Below are positions 17,047 to 25,491 of a DNA stretch of 64,000 nucleotides, piece by piece. The notes beneath the pieces are model-generated. The model was not told the DNA's origin, did not search any database, and worked only from the letters and a program-made list of their open reading frames with translations. The stretch is taken from NCBI GenBank assembly GCA_046328525.1, contig JAXLWK010000007.1, forward strand, positions 62,001 to 126,000. The letters run 5' to 3'. This DNA comes from JBDHWG01 sp046328525 (GTDB lineage: Bacteria; Chloroflexota; Anaerolineae; Epilineales; JAHCIE01). Positions within the stretch are counted from its first letter, which is position 1; the number at the start of each line of letters is the position of its first letter. The translations under genes and the position numbers were made by a program.

Positions 17047-17790
17047 CTAATTTGCTTCGTGGAGGGCCGTATAGCGGCGGCCGTTGGCACGGGGCGCAGG
17101 CTCGAGCGCGAGCAGTTCCTTCCAGGCCATGCGGGCGCGCCGCTCGGCATCCACGAGGTGGTCGAACAGGCGCTGCTCCGCCAACGGCAGATCGTTGGCC
17201 TTGATTGCATCCAGGATGCGCTGGTGGAATTCCCTGGGATCATCGGGCGTGCCAGAGTGGGTGCGGCTCGTCAGGCCAATCAGCAGCCACGTCTGGAGCC
17301 GCATCGCCGCCCAGGCGGAATAGAGGCGGCTGTTGTCGGCGACCTCACAAATCGTGCCGTGAAAGCTGGTGTCCAGGACGATCATGCGCCCCGGATCCGA
17401 GCCGCTCTGCGCCTCCTCACCCATGCCGTCCACAATCCGTTGCAGCGCGGCGATGTGGTCGGGCGTGATGCGCGGCATGGCCCGCTGCAACGCGCCGACT
17501 TCCAGCAGCCGCCGCAGGCTGTAGATCTCTTCGATGTCCTTGTCGGCGAAGTTGACGACGAAGTAGCCTCGGCGCGGGATACTCGTGACAATGCCCTCGC
17601 GCTCAAGGGAGGCAAGGGCCTCGCGGACCGGGGCGCGGCTGACGCCCAACTGGTCCGCGATCTGCGCCTCCTTCAAGCGGCCCCCAGGCTTGAACACGCC
17701 GCTGAGAATAGCGTTGCAGACCTCACGCTTGATGTGCTCACGCAGGTTGACGACGTTGAGCGGCTCCAGGTGGGTTGAGTAATTCGACAT
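17047..17790 (-). CDS. GntR-family transcriptional regulator, FadR/FCD subfamily
   Basis: 247 residues. Winged helix-turn-helix at about 13-80 (QLGVSRAPVREALASLEREG) and a C-terminal FCD ligand domain from about 88, with the metal-type ligands Asp and His in LDTSFHGT and further His in EFHQRI and LFDHLV. ATG 17790 is used because AGGA lies nine bases upstream; the frame opens 20 codons earlier without a site. Such proteins usually repress until an acidic metabolite binds. Its own promoter carries TTGTCGACAA at 17869-17878, also found at the Hyu and aminotransferase promoters. It is therefore the likely regulator of the whole left island and of itself. Confidence 0.93.
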   Translation of the reverse strand: MSNYSTHLEPLNVVNLREHIKREVCNAILSGVFKPGGRLKEAQIADQLGVSRAPVREALASLEREGIVTSIPRRGYFVVNFADKDIEEIYSLRRLLEVGALQRAMPRITPDHIAALQRIVDGMGEEAQSGSDPGRMIVLDTSFHGTICEVADNSRLYSAWAAMRLQTWLLIGLTSRTHSGTPDDPREFHQRILDAIKANDLPLAEQRLFDHLVDAERRARMAWKELLALEPAPRANGRRYTALHEAN

Positions 17791-17868
17791 AAGCGATATT
17801 CCTGTAGAGACTTGGTGTGAGACCGACGACGCGGTCGGCCTGTTTCGCATTAATTACTGTACTGCCGA

Positions 17869-17878
17869 TTGTCGACAA
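17869..17878. promoter_or_regulatory. autoregulatory operator of the GntR gene
   Basis: TTGTCGACAA, exact core of the palindrome seen at hyuA1/hyuB1. It lies downstream of the -10 box of the GntR promoter and upstream of the start codon. Confidence 0.78.
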
Positions 17879-17891
17879 AAATCACCATTGG

Positions 17892-17920
17892 AGTTTAGCA
17901 CGACCTGGATGTCTTGTCAA
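17892..17920 (-). promoter_or_regulatory. sigma-70 promoter of the GntR operon
   Basis: Minus strand: -35 TTGACA (17920-17915), 17-base spacer, -10 TAAACT (17897-17892). The 17921-18084 stretch further out holds no gene I can support. Confidence 0.7.
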
Positions 17921-18084
17921 GACCGAAATCGTTGTGTCTGTCACCACCTTGCCTGTTGCGACGGGTTGGGTCGCACACGACAGACGTCGGTCAGCAGGAT
18001 GCTGAACCACGAGGGGCAGGCAACGGACACGAACGGTACGAAGACGAGGGGGGTTGTTACCCGGGAGATGCGTGTTTCGTAGTA

Positions 18085-19642
18085 CCTCGATTTTGCCCAA
18101 AATAGGGCAGGCTAGAGCAGGCGCTCCTTAATAACTATAGACAGGTGTGCTTGCTTGGGTAGGATAGAGTCTCTGACAGGAGACACCCCTCCCCAGGAGA
18201 GCACAGCTATGGACCAGCACATCGTCCAATCCACCCAGACCTACTATACTCCTCGCGCGGGCTTGTGCGCGCTGGGAGCGCTGCTCACGCGTCGGGGGTT
18301 CTTCGATCCCCTGGCGCGCCAGGTGCATATCCCCCAGAAAGTGCGGCAGCATACCCCCCTGGATAAACTCACCGATGCCTTCATTGGCATTCTGAGCGGG
18401 GTGAGCGGGCTGTATCTGGTGGACAAAACGGTGCGCCCGGATGTTGCCCTGCAACGTGCCTTCGGCCGACAGAGTTGCGCCGAGCAAGCCACCATCCACG
18501 ACACGCTCTACGCCGCTGAAGCCGAGAACGTACTCCAACTGCGGGCCGCCTGGCGTGACCTCTTCCGCCAGTACAGCCGAGCCAGCCAGCATGACTACCA
18601 GCAGACCCCGTTGGTGATCGACCTAGATCTCAGCGGCGAGCGAACTGGACGGCGGGCAGCTCAGGCCAGCACCGGGTACTTTGTCGGGCAGCGCGGCGCC
18701 TACGGACGACAACACGGGCGCGCCCTGGCAGCAGCGTATGATGAAGTCATCGTGGAGCGGCTCTACGTGGGCAACATCCACCTGGCGGCCGTCATGCGAC
18801 ACTTGCTGGAGGATGTCGAAAACGTCTTGCCCCTCACGCCGCACCAGCACTCCCGCGTCATCGTGCGCATGGACGCCGCTGGTGGTCGTGTGGATGACAT
18901 TGCATGGTTGTTGGCACGCGGCTATCACGTTCACCTCAAGCTGTACTCGTGGCATCACGCGGCGGCCTTAGCCCAGAGTGTTCGGGTGTGGCGGACGAGC
19001 CCCCTCCATCCCAAGCGCCAGGTGGGCTTGGTTCACCGTCCCTACGCCTTCGGGTACCCGACGACCCAGATCGCGGTGCGGACGGTCAAAACGTCGGGCC
19101 ACGTCTCCTACCATGTCATTGTCTCTTCGGTGCCGCCCGAAGATGTGGTGGCTCTCGTCGGGCGTTCGCCCCAGGCGGCCTGGGATGCCGACGCTCTCAT
19201 CTTGGCCTATGCCGACCTGTATGACGACCGCAGTGGCCCGATTGAGCACAGCTTCGGCGAGGGACACCAAGCTCTTCCGCTGACCAAGCGCCACCGTCGC
19301 GCCTGGGTGGCGCAAGAAATCGCTCTCCTGCTGGTCGGGTTGGCCCACAACACCCTCGTGTGGTTGCGGGAGTGGTTAGCGGAGGGCTGGGCAGCGTGCC
19401 GTGACTTAGGGTTGCTGCGTCTGGTTCGCGATGTCCTGACGGTACCCGGCTATGTGACGCTGGACGCGACCGGTCGTCTGCTCGCCATTCACTTCAATGC
19501 CCTCGACCCGTGCGCCAGCTCGTTTGTCCAAGCATGGCAGCCTTTACTTCGGCCACATGCCATTGACGTCGGCCTTGCTCCCCTGTCTATAGTTATTAAG
19601 GAGCTGCTGCTCTAGCCTGCCCTATTTTGGGCAAAATTGAGG
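18085..19642 (+). mobile_element. complete insertion sequence, DDE transposase, 1558 bp
   Basis: Terminal inverted repeats of roughly 60 bases (18085-18145 and 19582-19642, with a few mismatches) run from the CCTC(G/A)ATTTTGCCCAAAAT tips inward to CTATAGACAGG. Direct repeats TAGTA flank it (18080-18084 and 19643-19647), a 5-bp target duplication. The right repeat contains the last codons of the transposase. The size, 4-5 bp duplication and DDE spacing fit the IS4/IS1380 clade; the exact family is not certain. Confidence 0.88.
18209..19615 (+). CDS. IS4/IS1380-like DDE transposase, intact
   Basis: 468 residues, RNase H-like transposase. Candidate catalytic acids are the Asp in VIDLDLSGERTG, the Asp in IVRMDAAGG and the Glu in GPIEHSFGEGHQ, in the DDE order. 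ATG 18209 is preceded by AGGAGAG nine bases upstream; an upstream in-frame codon at 18155 lacks a site. The stop codon and the last few codons (ELLL) lie inside the right inverted repeat, as in compact insertion sequences. With both ends and the target duplication present, the element may still be mobile. Confidence 0.88.
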   Translation: MDQHIVQSTQTYYTPRAGLCALGALLTRRGFFDPLARQVHIPQKVRQHTPLDKLTDAFIGILSGVSGLYLVDKTVRPDVALQRAFGRQSCAEQATIHDTLYAAEAENVLQLRAAWRDLFRQYSRASQHDYQQTPLVIDLDLSGERTGRRAAQASTGYFVGQRGAYGRQHGRALAAAYDEVIVERLYVGNIHLAAVMRHLLEDVENVLPLTPHQHSRVIVRMDAAGGRVDDIAWLLARGYHVHLKLYSWHHAAALAQSVRVWRTSPLHPKRQVGLVHRPYAFGYPTTQIAVRTVKTSGHVSYHVIVSSVPPEDVVALVGRSPQAAWDADALILAYADLYDDRSGPIEHSFGEGHQALPLTKRHRRAWVAQEIALLLVGLAHNTLVWLREWLAEGWAACRDLGLLRLVRDVLTVPGYVTLDATGRLLAIHFNALDPCASSFVQAWQPLLRPHAIDVGLAPLSIVIKELLL

Positions 19643-19696
19643 TAGTAACGACTTCAGTCGTTGTACGGCCTCGAAAACGACTAAAGTCGTTACTAC
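19642..19696. repeat. palindromic repeat at the IS insertion point
   Basis: 21-base arms (19642-19662 and 19676-19696) complementary at all but one position, each with an inner AACGACT..AGTCGTT palindrome. The IS entered at the outer tip of the left arm: the TAGTA duplication is part of the arm. A related single unit is at 58916-58940. Confidence 0.75.
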
Positions 19697-19789
19697 ATTC
19701 CGACCACTTCAGGTGTAACACACCACGAGCCGTAGGACGTGCCCGAACATGAAAAGAGACGACCGATTCTATCGAGTCGTCTCTTCTAA

Positions 19790-19965
19790 AAATAACCCTG
19801 GGCCGCTCGCGGCGGGCGGCCGCCGTAGGCTCAAGCCTACGGCGACTCAGGCAAGCCCAAGGGGCTGGGGAGCCGGAGCGGCAGCCTCTCAGGCTTGCAC
19901 CCGTAGCCCGCTGCTTCAGCGGCGGGCGGACCTGGCGTTCGGGGCGACAGCGATTTTCACCTGGC
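19790..19965. repeat. dispersed intergenic repeat, copy 3
   Basis: About 175 bases closely matching copy 1: AATAACCCTGGG at one end, then GCCGCCGTAGGCTCAAGCCT, AGCCCAAGGGGCTGGGG, GTAGCCCGCTGCTTCAGCGG and GGGGCGACAGCGATTT at the other. It ends two bases before the stop of the peroxiredoxin gene. No gene in the remaining 19697-19789. Confidence 0.8.
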
Positions 19966-19967
19966 GA

Positions 19968-20429
19968 TTAGGCGGGCTGCATCGCCTGGAGAACTTCCTC
20001 GGCGTGGCCTTCCGGCTTCACATTCTCGAAGATGTGGGTGATCTTGCCGTCCGGGCCGATCACGAACGTCGTCCGGGCGGCCCCTAGATAGCGTTTCCCG
20101 TACATGCTCTTTTCCACCCACACGCCATACGCCTCCGCGATGGCGTGGTCGGCGTCGGCCAGCAGAGTAAACGGTAGATTGTACTTGGCCTTGAACTTGG
20201 CTTGCGCCTTCACGTCGTCCGGGCTGGCGCCCAAGACAACGGCGTCGCCGCCTGTGAAGCGCGGGAAGCTGTCGCGGAACGAGCACGCTTCCTTGGTGCA
20301 GCCGGGGGTGTCGGCGCGGGGGTAGAAGTAAAGAATAACGGTCTTGCCGCGCAGATCCGATAGTTTGAGAGGCGTACCCTCGTCGGTCAAGACATCGAAG
20401 TCGGGCGCTGCATCGCCAGGTTTCAGCAT
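19968..20429 (-). CDS. bcp: thioredoxin-dependent peroxiredoxin, PrxQ/BCP type
   Basis: 153 residues, the usual size. It reduces hydrogen peroxide and alkyl peroxides with electrons from thioredoxin. The peroxidatic Cys44 lies in DTPGCTKEACSFRD and the resolving Cys49 five residues later, the CX4C pattern of atypical 2-Cys PrxQ. The GxTxxLYFYP strand and a C-terminal Arg-containing TFVIGPDG follow. ATG 20429 is set by AGGAGG six bases upstream; the open frame continues 73 codons further without family similarity. It appears to be a single-gene unit between mobile DNA and the AAA/WD40 gene. Confidence 0.95.
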   Translation of the reverse strand: MLKPGDAAPDFDVLTDEGTPLKLSDLRGKTVILYFYPRADTPGCTKEACSFRDSFPRFTGGDAVVLGASPDDVKAQAKFKAKYNLPFTLLADADHAIAEAYGVWVEKSMYGKRYLGAARTTFVIGPDGKITHIFENVKPEGHAEEVLQAMQPA

Positions 20430-20611
20430 CACGATCCTCCTCATAACAAAACTAGACGGGTGACTACAATCTAGTCGCCCCACTTTCCGTCTTCTTACGC
20501 GCCGACCTGGGACACCCTCCATCATCGCCGATCTGACACTGCCGGCGTGACGCCGCAGGATGACAGCGCCGCGGCGGGTCTGGCAGCGGATCAAGCACAA
20601 CTCGTGGCGTA

Positions 20612-22891
20612 CTACGTTAGCGTCTGTGGAGCGTCTAGCACGTGACACCTTCGTGCAAGTAGGTTCGCCGCTCCTGACAGGTCAACCCGCGCTGTACCGT
20701 CGCTCCCCGACGTGGCAAGGCGCGTGCCGGTTGGGTCAAACACGATGTCGGTGACGAGGCTCGTGTGGCCGAAGAGGCTAAAGAGCGCCTGGCCGGATTG
20801 GATATCCCATACGCGCGCGATTTGCCCGCGCTCCGCCGAGGCGAGACGTTGTCCGTCGGGGCTAAACGACAGCCCGTCAATGCCTAACATGTTCCCCGGC
20901 AGCGACTTCAGAAGTCGCCCGCTTGTGGCATCCCACACGCGCACCCCGCCGTCGCGCGTCCCACCTGTGGCCACCTGGGCGCCGGCCGGATCAAACGCGA
21001 CTGCTGTCATCTCCGATGGGTTTCCGTCCAAGGTCAACAACTCCTGCCCGGTCGTCGCATCCCAGATTTTAGCCGTCTTGTCCGCGCTGGCGGTAGCCAG
21101 ACGTCGGCCATCCGCACTGAACGCGACCGCGTTGACAGCCGCTGCGTGGCCGCTGAGCGTGAGAAGGGGCTGACCCGTCGCCACATCCCAGACGCGCGCC
21201 GTTTTGTCCCCGCCAAGCGTGGCGAGGCGGCTACTATCCGGGCTGAGCGCCATGCTGCGGTTGAAGACGTTGTTGGCGAGCGGCTTGACGGAGAAGCGGG
21301 CCGTCTCCTGACCGGAGATAGCGTCCCAAACGGTCGCGCGCTCATCGTTGGAGAGCGTGACGAGCCGCGAGCCGTCCGCGTTGTAGGCGACGGCGCGGAC
21401 CCCCGCCGTCATGCCCCCTAATGTCCGCTGGACGCGCGACGCCCCAACCGCGCGGCGGAGCGCATCCTCGGCCTCCGGCAGCACCGGCCTGCTGCCCGCC
21501 GTACTGACCCGGATCCCTTCGAGGGCGAGAAGGATGCTCCGCTCGGGGTCAATTGGTAGGTTGCTGACCGCCGATGCCGCCAGTTCGCGCGCCGTAGCAA
21601 GCTGGCGCTGCTTCTCGGCCTCCACGCGACGGGCCTCTGCTGTCGCCTGCGCCGACACTGCTGCTGCCTGGGCTTCGAGCGCCACTTGCGTTTGCGCCTC
21701 GGCGACCTGTTGCTGGGCTCGTGCGTAGAGCGCCAGCGCACCCATCACCAAGAGCAGCGCCGAGAGGCCGCCGATGAGCCATAGTGCGCGGCGGAACTGC
21801 CTGGCCCAGTTAATCGGCATATGCTCCCGAATCCATTCGTCGTTGAAGACCGCGTTGTAGATCCGGTTTCGCACACGCAGGTCTTCCCGCTCGCGCTTTA
21901 CCACTCCGGACAGCTTGAGGTGCGACTTGGCGATGGAATGCTCTTCGTCGGGCACCGGCGGCCGGCCGCGTCGAACCGTTTTGTAGGTGGTCAGCACTCC
22001 CAGAGGGTCAGGCGCGCGTCGCGTCAGCATATCGCGCACGAACTGAACATTGTGGTCCTGCTCGGTCGCGGCCTCCATGAAGACAGCGCGGGCCAGCGCC
22101 GTGACGTCAGCCTCTTTCCAGGTCTGCTGAGGCTGGTCGGCAACCGCCTGACACAGGCGCTGCGTGAGATAGGGATGCCCCCCCGTCCAGTTCAGCACCC
22201 ATCGCAGCACCTCGCGCGCTTGATCGGGTGGTAGGTTTAACCCCTCAGCGAGTGGCAGCGCTTCATCCAGCGTGAAGTCGGTGAGTTCCACGCGGTGGCC
22301 GATGTTGAACGGCGTGCGCCTGGGGTCGCTGATGAGGTCGCTGGGCGTCGCCACACCCATCAGGACGAACGACAGCCTGTTGAGCGCGGGCTTCTCCGGC
22401 CGCGCCATGTACAAGCCGCGGATGGCGGCGTAGAAGTCGTCCGTGAAGTCCAGGCTGAGGGTGGTGTCAATCTCGTCTACGAAGATGACGATAGGCTCCT
22501 TGATCTCGCCGAGCACCACCCCCTCGAGGAAGAGGGTGAAGCGCTGGGTCAGGCCTAGTGAGGCGTGGGCCTGCCACCACTCCAGCACGTCGGTCTTGAG
22601 GCGCAGCTGGCGGCGCATCTCGAAGATTAGCCCGAAGTACCAGGCTTCCGCGTCCACATGAGCCCCAATCAACGACAGGTCGATCTGGACCGCCCGGATG
22701 CCTTCGGCAGCCAATCGTTCCGCCGTCCGCATCATCAAGCTAGACTTCCCCATCTGTCGCGCTGTCAGGACATACGCGAACTCGCCCGAGCGGCAGAGAC
22801 GCAGCAGGTCCGCGTCGGCCCGCCTCTCGATGTAGCGGCTTGTTCCGGACTGGACGGTTCCGCCAATCGTGTAGACCTGTGTGTTGAACAT
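20612..22891 (-). CDS. AAA-like ATPase / transmembrane / WD40 repeat protein
   Basis: 759 residues. An N-terminal AAA-like domain has Walker A TARQMGKSS (43-51) and Walker B IVIFVDE (134-140). One transmembrane segment lies at about 369-390, followed by an Ala/Gln-rich coiled coil (391-440). About six WD40 blades follow from about 485 to 740, each ending in VWD- or IWD-like motifs. The last blade stops at GTARVDL and is followed by about 25 unrelated residues, so the seventh blade is missing or lost by frameshift. This architecture (AAA_35-WD40) is common in filamentous cyanobacteria and Chloroflexi and is linked to signalling or conflict systems, but its role here is unknown. AAGG precedes the ATG. 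Confidence 0.88.
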   Translation of the reverse strand: MFNTQVYTIGGTVQSGTSRYIERRADADLLRLCRSGEFAYVLTARQMGKSSLMMRTAERLAAEGIRAVQIDLSLIGAHVDAEAWYFGLIFEMRRQLRLKTDVLEWWQAHASLGLTQRFTLFLEGVVLGEIKEPIVIFVDEIDTTLSLDFTDDFYAAIRGLYMARPEKPALNRLSFVLMGVATPSDLISDPRRTPFNIGHRVELTDFTLDEALPLAEGLNLPPDQAREVLRWVLNWTGGHPYLTQRLCQAVADQPQQTWKEADVTALARAVFMEAATEQDHNVQFVRDMLTRRAPDPLGVLTTYKTVRRGRPPVPDEEHSIAKSHLKLSGVVKREREDLRVRNRIYNAVFNDEWIREHMPINWARQFRRALWLIGGLSALLLVMGALALYARAQQQVAEAQTQVALEAQAAAVSAQATAEARRVEAEKQRQLATARELAASAVSNLPIDPERSILLALEGIRVSTAGSRPVLPEAEDALRRAVGASRVQRTLGGMTAGVRAVAYNADGSRLVTLSNDERATVWDAISGQETARFSVKPLANNVFNRSMALSPDSSRLATLGGDKTARVWDVATGQPLLTLSGHAAAVNAVAFSADGRRLATASADKTAKIWDATTGQELLTLDGNPSEMTAVAFDPAGAQVATGGTRDGGVRVWDATSGRLLKSLPGNMLGIDGLSFSPDGQRLASAERGQIARVWDIQSGQALFSLFGHTSLVTDIVFDPTGTRLATSGSDGTARVDLSGAANLLARRCHVLDAPQTLT

Positions 22892-22966
22892 GGACCTTGC
22901 CTCCTCAGTAGCGTCACCCCTTCACACACGTCCAGTGTAACACGATCACAGCCGAGCCACATCTAC

Positions 22967-22997
22967 AGGACTGGTAGCTCCACAGTATAGCGTGGAA
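22967..22997. repeat. remnant of an IS end
   Basis: TGGTAGCTCCACAGTATAGC and the following GTGGAAGAGCC are close to the reverse complement of 38798-38826, which lies just beyond the transposase fragment at 38285. It is probably a leftover terminal repeat. The nearby 23000-23050 stretch is a C/G-run hairpin without coding content. Confidence 0.45.
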
Positions 22998-23059
22998 GAG
23001 CCGAATTCACCCCCCCATCCCCCCGTCGGCGGGGGGAGCAGAGGGGGGGCTCCACGTTA

Positions 23060-24460
23060 GTGTAAAATGCTTTCTGTAGAATTGACGGGACCGCCGAGTT
23101 GAAAAGGCGGTAGGTCAGGGTGTATCCTCAGGTTCTCTAGGCCGAAAGGAGACACACCATGACCTACCAACCGAATTATACACTGCCCCAGGAATGGGTG
23201 GAAGCCATCCGCGAAGGCGGGTTGGATGCGCTGCCCGAACTGATGCGGGTGGTGCTCAATGCCGTCATGCAGGTCGAACGACAGCAGTACCTTGGCGTCG
23301 AACCTTACCAACGCTCGGACCAGCGGCGCGACCAGGCCAATGGCTTCAAGCCCAAGACGGTGAAAACGCGGTTGGGCGAGATCACGCTGGACATTCCGCA
23401 AGTGCGGCGGGGAGACTTCTACCCCGAGGGGCTGACCAAAGGGCTGCGCAGCGAGCGAGCGCTGACGCTGGCCTTGGCCGAGATGTATGTCAACGGCGTC
23501 TCGACACGCAAGGTGGCGCGGATCGTGGAGGCCATGTGTGGCGCCGAGGTGTCCAGCGGCCAGGTGAGCCGCGCCACCGCTCAGTTGGACGAGACGTTGG
23601 CGGCCTGGCGCAGCCGTGCCTTGAGCACGTGTCCCTATCTCATCCTGGATGCCCGCTACGAGATCGTGCGTCAAGACGGCCATACCCGCGATGCCGCCGT
23701 GCTCGTCGCCATCGGTATCGGGGACAATGGCAAGCGGCGTATCCTCGGCGTCTCGGTCTCGGTGAGCGAGCATGAAGTCCACTGGCGCACCTTCCTGCAG
23801 AGCCTGGTCAGTCGCGGCTTGTCGGGCGTGCAGCCGATTGCCAGCGATGCCCACGAGGGGCTGGGCGCAGCTCGCCGCGCTGTCTTTGGCGGAGTGCCGT
23901 GGCAACGCTGCCAGTTCCATCTGCAACAGAATGCCCAAGCCTATGTCACCCGTCGGGAACTGAAAGCCGAGGTTGCCGCCGACATCCGCGCCATCTTCAA
24001 CGCTCCGAATCGGGCCGAGGCCGACACGCTGTTGAGCAAGACCGTCCAGAAGTATGCCAAGAGCATGCCGAAGCTGGCCCAGTGGCTCGAAAACGCCATA
24101 CCCGACGGCTTGACCGTGTTCGCCTTCCCGAATGCCCATCAGCGGTTGCTGCGCACCACCAATATGCTGGAGCGGGTCAACCAAGAGATCCGCCGCCGCA
24201 CGCGGGTGGTGGGCATCTTCCCCAACGACGCGGCGTGTCTACGCTTGGTCAGCGCCGTGTTGATGGAGATCAGCGACGAATGGGAAGTCGGCAAAGCCTA
24301 CCTCACGTTCAGTTCAGCCTGACGCGGCTGCCGTCGTCGTCGGGGCTGGGGGCCTGTGGGCAGGTCGGAGAGCTGCCCACAGGTCCCCAACCCTCTGGCC
24401 CGCTACCTTAACAGTTGACTTCAGGATACCCCTGACGCTTTTACAGAACGCACTTGACAC
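23060..24460 (+). mobile_element. IS256-family insertion sequence
   Basis: Imperfect terminal repeats GTGTAAAATGCTTTCTGTAG (from 23060) and, at the other end, the reverse complement beginning GTGTCAAGTGCGTTCTGTAA (24460 inward). Further inside there is a second related pair around 23113-23137 and 24415-24436. The element is about 1.4 kb with one transposase gene, the usual IS256 layout. I do not see a convincing target duplication. Confidence 0.8.
23159..24322 (+). CDS. IS256-family transposase, intact
   Basis: 387 residues, full family length (Transposase_mut). Catalytic triad candidates are the Asp in ILDARYEIVR, the Asp in IASDAHEGL and the Glu in MLERVNQEIRRRTRVVGIFPN, the last being the family signature. 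A helix-turn-helix-like N-terminus is followed by the ERYQ-type linker. GAAAGGAGA precedes the ATG at about nine bases. The frame is unbroken, so the element is probably functional. Confidence 0.95.
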   Translation: MTYQPNYTLPQEWVEAIREGGLDALPELMRVVLNAVMQVERQQYLGVEPYQRSDQRRDQANGFKPKTVKTRLGEITLDIPQVRRGDFYPEGLTKGLRSERALTLALAEMYVNGVSTRKVARIVEAMCGAEVSSGQVSRATAQLDETLAAWRSRALSTCPYLILDARYEIVRQDGHTRDAAVLVAIGIGDNGKRRILGVSVSVSEHEVHWRTFLQSLVSRGLSGVQPIASDAHEGLGAARRAVFGGVPWQRCQFHLQQNAQAYVTRRELKAEVAADIRAIFNAPNRAEADTLLSKTVQKYAKSMPKLAQWLENAIPDGLTVFAFPNAHQRLLRTTNMLERVNQEIRRRTRVVGIFPNDAACLRLVSAVLMEISDEWEVGKAYLTFSSA

Positions 24461-24471
24461 GATCACGGGCC

Positions 24472-24620
24472 TTTGGACAGTACCCGTTGATATTATAGCT
24501 CCCTTCGTTCAGTATTCGGTCACTTTCCAAGCTCTTTCCAGGCACTTTTGAAGCGTGCGAGCCAATTAGCGAGAATTGCACACAGGGTTGGCCCGTCTCT
24601 GCTACGCGACATCGTCGTAG
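24472..24620 (-). pseudogene. 3' remnant of a transposase gene and IS end
   Basis: Minus-strand reading gives a tail LCAILANWLARFKSAWKELG followed by a stop, and beyond it non-coding IS-end sequence. The same stretch, diverged, is at 45422-45560 (VCGILLAHWLAPRKSAW). No intact reading frame remains. Apart from the right end of the IS256 element, the rest of the 24323-24719 gap shows nothing. Confidence 0.6.
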
Positions 24621-24719
24621 AGCAAATATAGGCTTTGCCGACTTCCAGGCTAACAACAGAACATCCCCGGCGGTTCCGGTTCGCCCGGGCTGTTCTTGTA
24701 CGGGCCCTTCATGGCTCGG

Positions 24720-25316
24720 CTATGTTGTAAGGCGAACGAAACGCGCTACCAGCCCCGCCTCGCCCTCGAAGCGTCGGCGAAGCCAGTGGTCAGCGCCCAG
24801 GTAACGTCCCGCCGCCACAGCGACGAACATCAGATTGAGCAGTACCAGGAAGATGTAGGTCCAGACCCACTCGTGGGGCACGCCGATGAACCCGATCGCG
24901 AGGTTAATGCCCTGCAGAGCGCCGAGCAAACCGCCCAGCCGCGTGAGGATTCCGAAGATCAGGCTGATGGCGATGGCCAGCTCCATGAAGTAAACACCCC
25001 AACCAACCAGCTGAATGTTGGGCATCACGAAGCCGGTAAGGAACGCCTTGTACGGCTCAATGGCTCCGTACGTGGCCTGGCGGCCGATGAAGTCACATAG
25101 ACCAGATGTCGGGTGGTCAATGTCCGTTGTGAAAGCGAAGTTCGCGGCACAGCCGAATGTGGGAGGCATCTTCCATAGCGTCTGGTTGAACCACATATAG
25201 CCGATGATGATCCGGGTCAGGGCAAAGAACCATCCGGCCAATGATTGCGGCCAGAAGGACGCTCGATCAGCCTGTTTCTCGGTCGCTGTAACAGGATTCG
25301 TTTTCGCGGCATCCAT
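24720..25316 (-). CDS. DoxX/DoxD-like membrane protein
   Basis: 198 residues with about four transmembrane segments (roughly residues 24-42, 77-98, 105-130 and 143-165). The N-terminal ALTRIIIGYMWFNQTLWK and a mid-protein GVYFMELAIAISLIFG match the DoxX/thiosulfate:quinone oxidoreductase small-subunit family. Such proteins sit in the membrane and are linked to quinone redox chemistry or oxidative stress. ATG 25316 is set by AAGGAG seven bases upstream. A promoter of the ECF-like type lies at 25397-25425. The anti-sigma gene is just upstream on the same strand. Confidence 0.85.
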   Translation of the reverse strand: MDAAKTNPVTATEKQADRASFWPQSLAGWFFALTRIIIGYMWFNQTLWKMPPTFGCAANFAFTTDIDHPTSGLCDFIGRQATYGAIEPYKAFLTGFVMPNIQLVGWGVYFMELAIAISLIFGILTRLGGLLGALQGINLAIGFIGVPHEWVWTYIFLVLLNLMFVAVAAGRYLGADHWLRRRFEGEAGLVARFVRLTT

Positions 25317-25396
25317 GACGGACTCCTTCCTCGCTTGGCGCTGGGCTGCTGGCGCGCCGACGTTTTCAGTCAGGCGGTGTTTCTTCCAATACTGCA

Positions 25397-25425
25397 CTGT
25401 CTCGCACGCCGGCTCAGGCGTTACG
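25397..25425 (-). promoter_or_regulatory. candidate ECF-sigma promoter of doxX-like gene
   Basis: Minus strand: CGTAACG (25425-25419), 16 bases, AGACAG (25402-25397). It matches the motif upstream of NDH-2 (37319-37347), the GMC oxidoreductase (29344-29372) and the anti-sigma gene (25835-25862). Confidence 0.55.
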
Positions 25426-25491
25426 CTATGCGCTCAAGTTGGACGAACTTGCACCGCAAAGAATGCATGGGCCAAGAATCCCGGTTGGCTC

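Noticed and set aside
17921..18084. Possible small genes between the GntR promoter and the IS
   Set aside because: The short frames lack ribosome-binding sites and any recognisable motif.
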